This document shows positions 25,312 through 34,690 of a stretch of DNA of 64,000 bases, piece by piece (the first letter of the stretch is position 1; each line of letters opens with the position of its first letter). The stretch is taken from positions 1,302,001 through 1,366,000 of the forward strand of contig NZ_CP087724.1 of the NCBI RefSeq assembly GCF_024972755.1, given 5' to 3'. Made by a program: the position numbers and the translations under genes. The notes beneath the pieces are model-generated. The model did not search any database. It was not told the origin of the DNA and worked only from the letters and a program-made list of their open reading frames with translations. Source of the stretch: Halanaeroarchaeum sp. HSR-CO (lineage in GTDB: Archaea; Halobacteriota; Halobacteria; Halobacteriales; Halobacteriaceae).

Positions 25312-26433
25312 TTACGACTGCGTTGTCGTCCGGTACCCACGGTCAGTCGTGTTCAATCGCTCACTGCCCGTCCCGGTGACGGCCACCAGGTCCTCGATGC
25401 GGATACCGTACTCGCCGTCGAGATAGACGCCCGGCTCGACGCTAAACACCATCCCCTTTTCCAGGATCAGGTCGTTCCCCCCGACGATGTACGGCTGCTC
25501 GTGGACGTCGAGGCCCACCCCGTGGCCGGTCCGATGGATGAATCGGTCGCCGTACCCGTGTTCCTCGATGATCGACCTGGCGACGTCGTCGACGTCTCCG
25601 GCAGTGATGCCGGGCTGGATGGCTCGAATCGCGGCTTCTTGGGCCTCGCGGACGGCTTCGAAGGCGTCGTCGAATCCGTCTGGCGGCGTTCCACCGAACA
25701 TCAGGGTACGGGTCTGGTCGCTCGGATAGTGGTCGACGCGGGTGCCGAAGTCGAGGACGACCGGGTCGCCGGGCTGGATCACTCGGTCGCTGTGGTGATG
25801 GTGTGGACTGGCGCCATTGGGGCCGGCACCGACGATGATGTCGAATGCTGGTTCGGTGCCCCCTCCCTCAGAGAGCATCGTCTCGATGGTCGTCGCCAGT
25901 TCGGATTCCGTCGTACCGAGGATCGACTCGCCCATCCGACGCAGGTCCTCGATCACGCCGTCTGCGATGGTGCTCGCCCGTCGAATCGCGTCCAGTTCGG
26001 TGGCGTCTTTCGTGATCCGCAGTGAGGCAAACGCGTCCTCGGCGAGGCCGAACGTGGCATCGGGGAGTGTCGAACGAAGGTCGTGAGTAAAGCGGGCCCA
26101 CATCGTCGGGTCGAGCAAGAGGTGACCATCCGTCAACCCGAGGTCGGCGGCCACATCCCGAATCTCGCTGGTGGGGTCGTCCTCGTCTCCGTAGGTTCTG
26201 ACGTCCGTTATCCAGGTCTCTTCCGCGAGTTGGCCGCTGTAGATGGAGGGGGCCACCAGCACCGGATCGCCGGACTCCGCGACGAAACCGAGGAGGTGTC
26301 GTTCCATCTGCGTCTCCCAGAATCCGGTGCAATAGAAGAGGTTCGGGCTCGCCGTCAGAACGACTCCATCCGCGTCGTGCGACGCGAGACGGTCCTGGAG
26401 CCGTCTTGTCCTGTCGACGTAGGGCTGTGTCAT
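25312..26433 (-). CDS. M24-family Xaa-Pro peptidase-like metallopeptidase
   Basis: 373 residues. The creatinase-like N-terminal domain (about 1-135) precedes the pita-bread catalytic domain. The five metal ligands are visible: two Asp in VVLDFGTRVDHYPSDQTR, His in THRTGHGVGLDVHEQPYI-type context (IHRTGHGVGLD), Glu in VFSVEPGVYL and Glu in GIRIEDLVAV. Such enzymes remove N-terminal residues before proline or hydrolyse related bonds in the cytoplasm. It is the first gene of the operon with the HAD phosphatase and PfkB kinase. Confidence 0.9.
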   Translation of the reverse strand: MTQPYVDRTRRLQDRLASHDADGVVLTASPNLFYCTGFWETQMERHLLGFVAESGDPVLVAPSIYSGQLAEETWITDVRTYGDEDDPTSEIRDVAADLGLTDGHLLLDPTMWARFTHDLRSTLPDATFGLAEDAFASLRITKDATELDAIRRASTIADGVIEDLRRMGESILGTTESELATTIETMLSEGGGTEPAFDIIVGAGPNGASPHHHHSDRVIQPGDPVVLDFGTRVDHYPSDQTRTLMFGGTPPDGFDDAFEAVREAQEAAIRAIQPGITAGDVDDVARSIIEEHGYGDRFIHRTGHGVGLDVHEQPYIVGGNDLILEKGMVFSVEPGVYLDGEYGIRIEDLVAVTGTGSERLNTTDRGYRTTTQS

Positions 26434-26658
26434 GTGGTCGTGTTCCAGCCGCGAGACAATAGTACGTCCGTCTGGTGATAGCTCGACCAGTCGACCATCG
26501 TCCGTCCATGCGACCTTCCTGTCGAAATTGCCTCGATGCGGTCGACCGTTCTGCCGGAACCGCCCCGTTTTTCCGCGGGGCCCGCACTGAGTAGCGTATG
26601 AGCAGCCGCCAGTACGGATCGACCGAACGTGCCCACCGAGAACGCTCGGTGAGCTGAC

Positions 26659-27834
26659 GTGTCGGTCGAACGGTCCTGGATGGGTGTCGGCGCCGTCGGC
26701 GGTTGGCAGGTCGTCGCCAGTGCAACCTATTATTCCGTGTTCGCCGCGACGGCGGCCGTCTCGGCGGAGTTCCAGGCCTCGCAGTACCAGATCGGCATCT
26801 TGCTGGCCGTGATGACGCTGGGCTATACGCTGATGTTGTTCCCTGCCGGCGCCATCGTCGACGGTTACGGTGATCGGATCACGATGGTTCTGGGCCTGGG
26901 ATTGCTCTCGCTGGGTGCGCTGACCATCGCCTTGGCGCCCTCGTACGAGATCCTCCTCGTCGCGGTCTTCGTGCTCGGTGCCTCGTATGCAAGTGCGATG
27001 CCCGCAACCAATCAGGCCATCGCGGCCCGTGCACCGAAGGGCCGGTACAATCTGGCCATCGGCGTGAAACAGGTCGGTGTTACTGGCGGGAGTGCCATCG
27101 CGTCGATCTCCGTGACGAACGCCACCCGCGTCGGTGGAACCTGGCGAACGGCCTTTTTCACCGTCTCGCTGGTCGCGGGTATCGTCGCCGTCGGCTACCT
27201 GTTCCGGTACCGAGGCATCGGCGGGACCGGTTCGATGGATTTCCCGGATATCCGTGGCCTCCGGGCGAATAGAACGTTCGTCCTGTTGACCGCTGCCGGC
27301 TTCTTCGTCGGCGCCGGGGTGTTCACGACGACCGGATACATGGTCCCGTACCTGGAGGACGCCGGGTCGAGCGTCGAACTCGCGGGACTCGCGCTGGCGA
27401 CCATGCAGATATCGGGGAGCGCCGGCCGCATCGGCGTTGGGGAACTCGCCGACCGACTGCCCGGATCGCCCGAGAAAGGAGCGTTTCGGATGATGCTCGC
27501 CCAGATGGGAACCGCGGGAGCGCTGTTCATCGCGCTTCCGATGGCAGGGGTGTCAACCCAGTTCCTGCTCGTCGCCATCCTCGGCGTTTCGATGCTCGGG
27601 GTTACCGGTCTGTATCACGGGACGCTGGTCCGACTGGTCCCCGACGACGAGACCGGTGCCGCGACGGCTGGGGGGCAGACGATGATCAACCTCGGTGGAC
27701 TCGTCGCCCCGCCCGCGTTCGGTCTCGTTGTCGACTCGACCGGGTTTCAAATCGGATGGCGAGTGCTCGCCGCCGGGAGTTTTCTGGCAGTGCTGTTTCT
27801 GGCGCTCGCTATCCGGAGTGCCGACGACGTCTGA
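26659..27834 (+). CDS. Major facilitator superfamily transporter
   Basis: 391 residues from the GTG at 26659; the ATG at 26680 (MGVGAVGGWQ) is an alternative. Twelve membrane helices are expected. The loop 2-3 region is GAIVDGYGDRITMVLGLGLL, the MFS motif-A variant DGYGDR. The loop after helix 8 has GELADRLPGSPEKGAFR. The sequence looks like the NNP/CynX-type solute permeases, but the substrate is unknown. It is divergent from the peptidase operon (225 bp between) and converges with the LhgO-like gene. Confidence 0.87.
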   Translation: MSVERSWMGVGAVGGWQVVASATYYSVFAATAAVSAEFQASQYQIGILLAVMTLGYTLMLFPAGAIVDGYGDRITMVLGLGLLSLGALTIALAPSYEILLVAVFVLGASYASAMPATNQAIAARAPKGRYNLAIGVKQVGVTGGSAIASISVTNATRVGGTWRTAFFTVSLVAGIVAVGYLFRYRGIGGTGSMDFPDIRGLRANRTFVLLTAAGFFVGAGVFTTTGYMVPYLEDAGSSVELAGLALATMQISGSAGRIGVGELADRLPGSPEKGAFRMMLAQMGTAGALFIALPMAGVSTQFLLVAILGVSMLGVTGLYHGTLVRLVPDDETGAATAGGQTMINLGGLVAPPAFGLVVDSTGFQIGWRVLAAGSFLAVLFLALAIRSADDV

Positions 27835-27858
27835 AACGCCGAACCGATAGAGCGATGT

Positions 27859-29055
27859 TCAGTAGGCCGACTCGATGCGTTCTGCCAGGTGGTCGCCGAA
27901 CGGGAGCGACGCTGTTAGTCCGGGTGAGACCGCATTCAGGACGTGGATTGCGTCCGCTTCTTCGACGAACAGTGGGTCCTTGACGAGTTCGCCGTCGTTA
28001 CTCACGATCTGGGCTCTGATACCGGCGAACGACTTGACGAGGTCGTCGGCCGTGACGGAGGGAACCAGTCGCTTCGCTGCTCTGGCGAACCGATCCTTCC
28101 GGTAGGACTTGTGGAGCTCCGATCCGGCGACCTGGAGCATCTTCGGGGACGCGAGAAGTTTCCAGACGCCTTCGTACTGCGCGGTATCGCCCAGATCACC
28201 GAGGTCGAAGTCGGTGTTGTCGTAGGCTTCGCGCCCGAAGGCCGGGACAGCGTTGGGGCCGATGATGACCTTGTCGTCGGTCCGGCGGGTGTAGTGGACA
28301 CCCAGGAAGGGCAATTCGGGGTCCGGCGTCGGATAGATCATCGTGTTGACGAGCGACCGCTTGTCCGGCACCAGTTCGTAATACTCGCCGCGGAACGGAA
28401 CGATTTGATAGTCCTCGCCGACGCCGACCTGCTGGGCCAGTCTGTCGGCGTACAGTCCTGCCGCATTGACGAGGAACCGGGTGTCGAGGGGGCCGTGGGT
28501 CGTTCCGAGCCGGTAGCCACTACCACGATCGGTGATCCGTTCTACCTCGGTACCGAGATAGAGCGCAACGCCTGCAGCCTGTGCGTCGCGTGCGAGCTGG
28601 TAGACGTACTGCTGGGAGTCGACGGAGGCGGCCTCCGGGGCATAGAGGGCGGAGCGGCCGCGAGCGTTCGGTTCGCGTTCGGTTAACTCTTTGCGGTCGA
28701 TGATCCTCGCCTCCGCGCCGTTTTCGTCCGCCTGTTCTTTCAGTTCCTCGAGTCGCGTTTCCTCCCTGGTGTCGAGGGCACTGACGACCACCCCGAACTC
28801 CTCGATGGGAATGCCGTTCTCGTGGCAGTACTCTTTCATCCGACTGGTTCCCTCGGTCGCGAACTGCGCCTTCAGCGACCCAGGTTCGTAGTTGAATCCG
28901 GGGTGGAGCACCCCCGAGTTGCGCCCGCTCTGATGGCTCGCCAGGTGATGTTCCTTCTCGACGATGGCGACGTCGAGGTCGGTCCGACGAGCGACGTGGA
29001 GGCCAGTCGAGAGGCCAACCACCCCGCCGCCGACGATGAGTACGTCGTGGTCCAT
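27859..29055 (-). CDS. lhgO: L-2-hydroxyglutarate oxidase-like FAD-dependent oxidoreductase
   Basis: 398 residues from the ATG at 29055 (MDHDVLIVGGGVVGLSTGLH). The longer frame adds unrelated residues. GxGxxG for FAD is at 9-14, followed by the DAO fold with SHQSGRNSGVLHPGFNY (about 45-61), a hallmark of LhgO. C-terminal FAD contacts lie near VLNAVSPGLTASLPFGD. LhgO oxidises L-2-hydroxyglutarate to 2-oxoglutarate and passes electrons to the membrane. It is 34 bp downstream of the PanE-like gene on the same strand, so the pair is probably cotranscribed. The specific substrate is inferred. Confidence 0.85.
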   Translation of the reverse strand: MDHDVLIVGGGVVGLSTGLHVARRTDLDVAIVEKEHHLASHQSGRNSGVLHPGFNYEPGSLKAQFATEGTSRMKEYCHENGIPIEEFGVVVSALDTREETRLEELKEQADENGAEARIIDRKELTEREPNARGRSALYAPEAASVDSQQYVYQLARDAQAAGVALYLGTEVERITDRGSGYRLGTTHGPLDTRFLVNAAGLYADRLAQQVGVGEDYQIVPFRGEYYELVPDKRSLVNTMIYPTPDPELPFLGVHYTRRTDDKVIIGPNAVPAFGREAYDNTDFDLGDLGDTAQYEGVWKLLASPKMLQVAGSELHKSYRKDRFARAAKRLVPSVTADDLVKSFAGIRAQIVSNDGELVKDPLFVEEADAIHVLNAVSPGLTASLPFGDHLAERIESAY

Positions 29056-29089
29056 GGATTCTTTCAGAACCCGGGGGCCCTTAGCAGTG

Positions 29090-30007
29090 TCAGTCTTCGG
29101 CAAGCGTTTCGGCGAGGCGGACCAGATCGGCGAGCGTCCGATTGACCGGCGTTTCGATGCCCATTGCCTCGCCACGATCGACGATGGCCCCGTTCAGCGA
29201 TTCTATCTCCGTCTGTGATCCTGCTTCGACGTCCTGTAGCATCGACGACCGGTTGGGTGCGGTCTCGCGGGCGACCGTCTTCGCGGTCTCGAGTACCTCG
29301 TCGCCGACCGACCGACCGTCGGCCCGGGCCACCGCGAGCGCCTCCTCGATGGCTCGCTCGACGAGACGTTCGCCTGCGGGATAGCCGACGAGATGACCGT
29401 TCGGGACACGGGCGAGAGCCGTCGCAGCGTTGATGGCCACGTTGACGAGGACCTTCTCCCAGAGGGCGTCCCGAGGGGTGTCTGTAACGACTGTCTCGAT
29501 ACCGGCCTCGGTAAGGGTCGATGCGATGTCGTCGACTTCCGGGCCGTTGTCGCCGTCGTAGCGACCGATCACCGTCTCACCGGCTCCGGCATGATGGACG
29601 TGGCCCGCCCTGAGGATGGACGCACCGTGGGCGGTGGTTCCGACGAGCACACGCTCTGGTGGAACGAATTCGGCGATGGTTTCGGCGTTGCCGAGGCCGT
29701 TCTGGACGGTGAGCACCGTGGTCCCGTCGAGATGGTCCGCGACGTCCGACATGGCTGACGCGGTGTCGTAACTCTTTACGGCGAGCAGCAGCCAGTCCGC
29801 GTCGACAACCGCGGTGTGGTCCGCGGTGACCTCGACTGCAACGGTCTCGACGGTTTCGTCGGTCTGGTGGATTCGTATCCCCTCGCGTTCAATGGCTTGG
29901 AGATGGCCACCCGGGCGTCCGATGAGAGTCACTGGGACGCCGGCAGCCCGGAGCTTGGCTGCGAAGAGCGTCCCGAGAGAACCCGCTCCGAGGACCGCGA
30001 CGTGCAT
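29090..30007 (-). CDS. panE: Ketopantoate reductase family protein
   Basis: 305 residues. An NADPH-binding N-terminus carries VLGAGSLGTLFAAKL (GxGxxG at 7-12). The catalytic Lys lies in DALWEKVLVNVAINAATAL (about 173-191), followed by the helical C-terminal domain. PanE reduces 2-dehydropantoate to pantoate for coenzyme A synthesis; several paralogues occur in archaea and act on other 2-oxo acids. Pairing with LhgO, which makes a 2-oxo acid, leaves open a dehydrogenase role on another substrate. Confidence 0.85.
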   Translation of the reverse strand: MHVAVLGAGSLGTLFAAKLRAAGVPVTLIGRPGGHLQAIEREGIRIHQTDETVETVAVEVTADHTAVVDADWLLLAVKSYDTASAMSDVADHLDGTTVLTVQNGLGNAETIAEFVPPERVLVGTTAHGASILRAGHVHHAGAGETVIGRYDGDNGPEVDDIASTLTEAGIETVVTDTPRDALWEKVLVNVAINAATALARVPNGHLVGYPAGERLVERAIEEALAVARADGRSVGDEVLETAKTVARETAPNRSSMLQDVEAGSQTEIESLNGAIVDRGEAMGIETPVNRTLADLVRLAETLAED

Positions 30008-30097
30008 ACGTCCATCTCAGTCGGGAGGGAAGATGAAGGGCGGGGACTCTGGACCGTTTCGGTAGACTCAGGAAGACCGAACTGAAATGTGGGGGTG

Positions 30098-30994
30098 ATG
30101 TCACGACGAGGTGCGGTGTTGGCCCCCCTCGCTGCCGCGTCCCTGTGGGGTGGGATGTACGTGGTGAGCAAGTGGGGGTTCGCGTCGATACCCCCAGCGA
30201 CCTTGGCCTTTCTCCGCGTGGCGCTCGGTGCAGCTACGCTCGTCCTCGTCGTCCGATTGCAGGGCCAGTCTCGGACCTTCTCATTCGCCGAACACCGACG
30301 ATTCGCGCTCCTCGGGATCTGGGTCGCGATCACCCTCCTCACGCAGTTCGTGGGAACGGACCTCACGAATGCCAGCCAGGGGTCGCTGTTGACGGTGCTC
30401 ACCCCGGTGTTCACGTTGCTTCTCGGTATCCTCGTCCTCGAGGAGGGAGTGACCGTCCGGAAGGTCGGCGGGATGGCCATCGCGACGGTGGGGACCGTCG
30501 TCGTCCTGGCTGGCCAGTACGACCTCACACGACTGGGGGAGGGGAGTGCAATCGGCATCTCGGCCCTCCTTCTGGCCAGTTTCGGGTGGGCCGCGTACAC
30601 CGTCTGGGGGACGCCGCTGGTTCGTCGGTACTCGGCGCTCGAGACGGCCACGTACTCGACCGTCTGGGCGGTCCCGCTGTTGTTCGTCGTCGCGGTGGCC
30701 GAACTCTGGACACTCGGGCGCTCACCACTCACCTTGCCGACGACCGCCCCCGTCCTCGCCGCGGTCTTCTATCTCGGCGTGCTCAGCACCGCGGCGGCGT
30801 GGTATCTCTGGTATCGGGGCGTCGAGTCCCTCGAGGCCGGGGTCGTTGCGGTGTTCTTCTTCGCGCAACCTGTCGTCGGTGTCCTCCTGGGTACCGTCAT
30901 CCTGGAAGAATCGCTCGGTCCGACCTTCATCGCCGGGGGCCTCGTTATGGCAGTGGGTATCTACGTGGTGAGTACCGCTGGACGGGCCACGTAG
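30098..30994 (+). CDS. EamA/DMT-family transporter
   Basis: 298 residues from the ATG at 30098 (MSRRGAVLAPLAAASLWGGM). Two tandem EamA domains give ten helices: the first spans about 5-135 and the second about 150-290. Short loops and the pattern ASLWGGMYVVSKWGF at the N-terminus are typical of DMT exporters of amino acids or metabolites. It is divergent from panE with 90 bp between. The substrate is unknown. Confidence 0.88.
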   Translation: MSRRGAVLAPLAAASLWGGMYVVSKWGFASIPPATLAFLRVALGAATLVLVVRLQGQSRTFSFAEHRRFALLGIWVAITLLTQFVGTDLTNASQGSLLTVLTPVFTLLLGILVLEEGVTVRKVGGMAIATVGTVVVLAGQYDLTRLGEGSAIGISALLLASFGWAAYTVWGTPLVRRYSALETATYSTVWAVPLLFVVAVAELWTLGRSPLTLPTTAPVLAAVFYLGVLSTAAAWYLWYRGVESLEAGVVAVFFFAQPVVGVLLGTVILEESLGPTFIAGGLVMAVGIYVVSTAGRAT

Positions 30995-31031
30995 GGAACG
31001 TTTTTCCCCGGTGCCGACCAACCGAGAGTCG

Positions 31032-31940
31032 ATGGCCCGATCACGGGGGCAGGTCATTCTCGTCGCTGCACTCGGCATCGCCGTTACCCTGGTCGCTCTG
31101 GCGTTGATCACGAACACGGCTATCTACACCGAGAACCTGGCGACGCGCTCGACCGTGAGCGGTCAGGACGCCATCGCATTCGAACAGTCGATGGAGGAGG
31201 GGGCGGGAGGGCTGCTCGCACTCGCCAATCGGTACAACGCGACGAACTACACCACTATCCAAACGCAGTTCGAGTCCGACGTCGGGAACCTGAGTACGGC
31301 GACCGAACTCGAATCGGTTCGTCACGGTGACCTGGCCACCGTATCGGTGAGTAACACGACCGAGGGAGCCCAGATTTCGCAGAACGAAAAGCGAAATTTC
31401 ACGGATGCGAATACGAACACGGCGTGGACACTCGCGACTAACGTGTCGCAGACGAGACGGTTCGAGATGAACGTGACGAGAGCGGAACTCAACGCGTCCG
31501 ATCCCTTCACCGTGAACGTCTCGAACGGATCGGCCCACTGGACGGCCGAAATCGGGACGGATGGGACGAACATTACCGTCGCGAACGATACGGAGACCGT
31601 GTGTTCCGTCGACGCCGCATCGGCTGTCATCGACCTTACCGAGGGGACCGTCGACGGCGAGCAATGTGACGGATTGGCCTTCGCTTCGACCGTCGATGGG
31701 CCTTACGACATCGCGTTCGAGAACGCCGACAATGGGTACGGCAGGTACGTGCTGTTCGTCGATAGGCCCGCAGACGAAATCGATCCTGGACACTATGGGA
31801 GTGTGCCGGCAATCGACGCCGCGATATTCGACGCGACGGTCCACGTCTCCGTCGACCAACCGGACCTGCTGTACGAGACGAACGTCACGGTTGCACCGGA
31901 AGCCTCGCCTGAGGGCGAGGTCTACGGCATCGTCCCCTGA
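31032..31940 (+). CDS. Secreted or membrane-anchored haloarchaeal protein of unknown function
   Basis: 302 residues from the ATG at 31032 (MARSRGQVILVAALGIAVTL). One N-terminal helix (about 7-30) follows basic residues and is followed by NTAIYTENLATRSTVSGQDA. This N-terminal pattern recurs in haloarchaeal pilin-cluster and DUF726x-like proteins. The rest is beta-rich and carries many N-x-S/T sequons and acidic residues, so it is probably exported. Only 37 bp separate it from the EamA stop. Its 3' end overlaps the convergent rtcA gene by 19 nt. Function unknown. Confidence 0.7.
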   Translation: MARSRGQVILVAALGIAVTLVALALITNTAIYTENLATRSTVSGQDAIAFEQSMEEGAGGLLALANRYNATNYTTIQTQFESDVGNLSTATELESVRHGDLATVSVSNTTEGAQISQNEKRNFTDANTNTAWTLATNVSQTRRFEMNVTRAELNASDPFTVNVSNGSAHWTAEIGTDGTNITVANDTETVCSVDAASAVIDLTEGTVDGEQCDGLAFASTVDGPYDIAFENADNGYGRYVLFVDRPADEIDPGHYGSVPAIDAAIFDATVHVSVDQPDLLYETNVTVAPEASPEGEVYGIVP

Positions 31941-32962
31941 TCGCCTGGCACCTCGGCAACGAGACGGGCTTCGCCACCATCCAGTCGTTCTATTCGGACC
32001 GGAAAGCCGAACGCTCTGACGAGCGATAGATGGGTCTCGACGTGGTTCGTCACTCGGGGGATCCGAATGCGACCGCCCGCGAGCGCGAGGAGTGGGACGA
32101 GCTGGTCGGCGAGGTGCGCGTCGACCGCGGCATCTGTCGACAGGAACGTCTGGAAGCGGTTCGTTGCAGTTTTCGCGACCGCCTCGGATGGCTTTCCGGG
32201 CTCTCCGAGGGCGGTGAACCCGCCGATCGACGATTCGAAACGGGACGCGATCACGATGGCCGAACCCTTGTCTGCAGCCTCGACGTACGAGATATCGGTC
32301 GTAATCGGTACCGCTGTCAGTGCATCGAGCGATTCCACTGCGGCGTCGGCCTGTCGATCGGCGACCGAGGCTGATTCCAGTGTCGTCGAGGCGACCGAGT
32401 GGACGACGATGGATTCGAGGTCGCTCCGGTCGTCGAACTCGAGAGGCGTCATCGAAGCGGGTTCCACGGCAAGGGTGGCCTCGCCACCACCTGCTGGATA
32501 GAAGCCCCGGCGATGCAGAGTGACCGTCGCTCCGATCCCCAGCGAGTCTACGGTCGGCAATTTTACCGACCGGAAGTAGTCGAATGGGGGTGCCCACTTG
32601 ACGTCGGTTCCCCCAGCCACCGTTACTGTCGCCGTTTCGTCGAGACGCGTCGCGAGTGGGAGCACGGCGTCGAAGACGAGCGTCACACTCCCTGCAGTTC
32701 CGATGGACTGCTCGACCTCTCCACCGGTGACGCCTCCAGGATCGAATCGGAACTCCTCGGAGCCAATCTCGACACCCGCTGTCGTCGCATCGGCGAGCGA
32801 AGCCACGGTTTCGACGGCGGCGACGTGCTGGGCCCGGAGCCCTGGCTGATCGCGTGCGCCACGGACGTTCTCCATCAGGATGGGGTCACCCGTCACCGCG
32901 CTCATGGCGACGGCCGTCCGGACCAGTTGCCCACCCCCCGTTCGACCGTCCACCGTTCGCAT
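31922..32962 (-). CDS. rtcA: RNA 3'-terminal phosphate cyclase
   Basis: 346 residues from the ATG at 32962. The canonical opening is MRTVDGRTGGGQLVRTAVAM; earlier in-frame starts (33013, 33052) add non-family sequence. Other RtcA blocks are NVRGARDQPGLRAQHVAAVE (about 30-49) and GFYPAGGGEATL (about 165). The C-terminal RVTNHVETHLSLV has the His expected to be adenylylated. The enzyme converts RNA 3'-phosphate to a 2',3'-cyclic phosphate with ATP, in RNA repair or processing. No rtcB is nearby. Confidence 0.92.
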   Translation of the reverse strand: MRTVDGRTGGGQLVRTAVAMSAVTGDPILMENVRGARDQPGLRAQHVAAVETVASLADATTAGVEIGSEEFRFDPGGVTGGEVEQSIGTAGSVTLVFDAVLPLATRLDETATVTVAGGTDVKWAPPFDYFRSVKLPTVDSLGIGATVTLHRRGFYPAGGGEATLAVEPASMTPLEFDDRSDLESIVVHSVASTTLESASVADRQADAAVESLDALTAVPITTDISYVEAADKGSAIVIASRFESSIGGFTALGEPGKPSEAVAKTATNRFQTFLSTDAAVDAHLADQLVPLLALAGGRIRIPRVTNHVETHLSLVRAFGFPVRIERLDGGEARLVAEVPGDQGTMP

Positions 32963-33050
32963 GGGTAGACGTGGGTCGGCCTGCCTGATAAACCCGGAGT
33001 CCACACTGGTCATCGGAACGGTTACCACGCCGTGTCCGATAGCCCCTGCC

Positions 33051-33596
33051 ATGCCGGAGTCCGAACTCGACGAGGACGCGTGGCAAAACCGTCTCCAGGA
33101 GTATCGGTCACAGAAGGATGCCTATCTGTCGACCGATGAGGAATCGCCGATCCCGGCAGACGAGCGGGATTCGTTCGACGGTCTCTCGTATTTTTCGCTC
33201 GACCCCGCGGCCCGCGTCATCGCTCGACTCCAGTGGGTTCGCGATCCCGAGACCGTCGAACTACCCGCAAATCGGGGACCCGATATCGAGTACGAGCGGG
33301 TCGCGACGCTGGGATTCACGTACGAGGGCGATCACCACGTGCTCGCCGCGTTCAGGGCGCCTAACGTCGACGATCTGCTCGTCCCGTTTCACGACAGGAC
33401 GAACGGCGAGGAAACCGCACGCCAGGGGCGGTACGTCACCCTATCCCTCGAAGACGTGGAGACGGGCGACGACGTCGTCCTGGACTTCAATCTCGCGTAC
33501 CACCCCTTTTGTGTGTACGACGACGAGTACCTGGTGGCGCTACCGCCCGAAGAGAACGAACTGGATGTCGCCGTACGGGCCGGCGAACGGCTCTAG
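33051..33596 (+). CDS. DUF1684 domain-containing protein
   Basis: 181 residues from the ATG at 33051; the longer open frame lies opposite rtcA and is rejected. DUF1684 hallmarks are present: DGLSYFSLDPAARVIARL (about 44-61), TYEGDHHVLAAFR, GRYVTLSLEDVETGDDVVLD, and DFNLAYHPFCVYDDEYLVAL with PPEENELDVAVRAGERL at the C-terminus. The conserved YHPFC-type segment is thought to form a metal or ligand site, but no activity is established. It is divergent from rtcA (88 bp) and shares a CTAG stop motif with the convergent tfb gene. Confidence 0.88.
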   Translation: MPESELDEDAWQNRLQEYRSQKDAYLSTDEESPIPADERDSFDGLSYFSLDPAARVIARLQWVRDPETVELPANRGPDIEYERVATLGFTYEGDHHVLAAFRAPNVDDLLVPFHDRTNGEETARQGRYVTLSLEDVETGDDVVLDFNLAYHPFCVYDDEYLVALPPEENELDVAVRAGERL

Positions 33597-34570
33597 GCCG
33601 GAACTTCGGCGGCTTCGAGGAGTTCTTGGTACCGGTTCCGAATCGTCACTTCGCTCACATTCGTCACACCGGAGACCTGGCTCTGTGTCACCTTCTGGTT
33701 GGTGAGTAGCGATGCAGCGTAGATGGCGGCTGCCGCGAGGCCGACTGGACTCTTGCCGCTGGTGACGCCGTGGTCCTGGGCGGTCGTCAGGAGCTCGCGG
33801 GCCCGACGTTCGACCTCCTCGTTGAGGTCGAGTTCGGAGGCGAACCGCGGCACGTAGCTGGCCGGGTCGGCCGGCTGGACCTCGAGGCTCAGTTCGCGGA
33901 CGATGTAGCGGTAGGTTCGTTTGAACTCCATCTCGCCGATCCGACTGACGGTGGCGACCTCGTCGAGGCTTCGGGGGGTCCCCATCTGGCGTGCGGACGC
34001 GTAGAGGGCCGCCGTGGCGACGCCTTCGATGGATCGGCCCGGAAGGAGGTCCTCTTCGAGGGCGCGTCGATAGATGACGGACGCCGTCTCGCGTACTTCC
34101 TTGGGGAGGCCGAGAGCGGAGGCCATCCGTTCGATCTCGCCGAGGGCCTGCTTGAGGTTCCGCTCCTTCGAGTTTCGGGTTCGGAAGCGCTCGTTCCAGG
34201 TTCGAAGTCGTTGCATCTTCTGGCGCTGCCGACTCGAGAGGGCACGACCGTAGGCGTCCTTGTTCTGCCACCCGATGTTCGTCGAGAGGCCCTTGTCGTG
34301 CATCATGTTGGTCGTCGGGGCACCGACCCGCGATTTCTTGTCCTTCTCCTTGGAGTCGAACGCTCGCCACTCGGGCCCATGGTCGATCTCGTCTTCCTCG
34401 ACGACGAGTCCGCACTCACCACAGACGGTCTCGCCGCGCTCTTCGTCGAGGATGAGGTGGCCGCTGCACTCCGGGCAGGTGGATTCGTCTTCCCGTGCCG
34501 ATTCTTCTTCCGCGCGTGTGTCCGTTCGTTGGCTTTCGCTGTTGAACGTCCTGATTTTGGTATCGCTCAT
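33593..34570 (-). CDS. tfb: Transcription initiation factor IIB
   Basis: 325 residues. An acidic N-terminal tail precedes the zinc ribbon (C32, C35, C50, C53; CPECSGHLILDEERGETVCG). The B-reader/linker is DHGPEWRAFDSKEKDKKSR. Two cyclin folds follow (about 130-215 and 225-315), the second ending in a recognition helix (TQSQVSGVTNVSEVTIRNRY). TFB recruits RNA polymerase to TBP-bound promoters and reads the BRE. Haloarchaea carry several TFBs; which paralogue this is cannot be told. The start lies 33 bp from a TATAAA box, with a 418-bp upstream region. Confidence 0.96.
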   Translation of the reverse strand: MSDTKIRTFNSESQRTDTRAEEESAREDESTCPECSGHLILDEERGETVCGECGLVVEEDEIDHGPEWRAFDSKEKDKKSRVGAPTTNMMHDKGLSTNIGWQNKDAYGRALSSRQRQKMQRLRTWNERFRTRNSKERNLKQALGEIERMASALGLPKEVRETASVIYRRALEEDLLPGRSIEGVATAALYASARQMGTPRSLDEVATVSRIGEMEFKRTYRYIVRELSLEVQPADPASYVPRFASELDLNEEVERRARELLTTAQDHGVTSGKSPVGLAAAAIYAASLLTNQKVTQSQVSGVTNVSEVTIRNRYQELLEAAEVPA

Positions 34571-34600
34571 GATGGGGCTGGGCGGAATCGGGGAGGAAAC

Positions 34601-34606
34601 TATAAA
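34601..34606 (-). promoter_or_regulatory. TATA box of tfb
   Basis: TTTATA on the minus strand is centred 33 bp from the tfb ATG at 34570, implying a leader of about six bases. Confidence 0.6.
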
Positions 34607-34690
34607 CGCCCTCCCGTTGGTTCCTTAGCAACAGTAATACCGTAAACCACATAAGGCTTTCGGTAATATCCAACCCGAACGTTCACTAGA

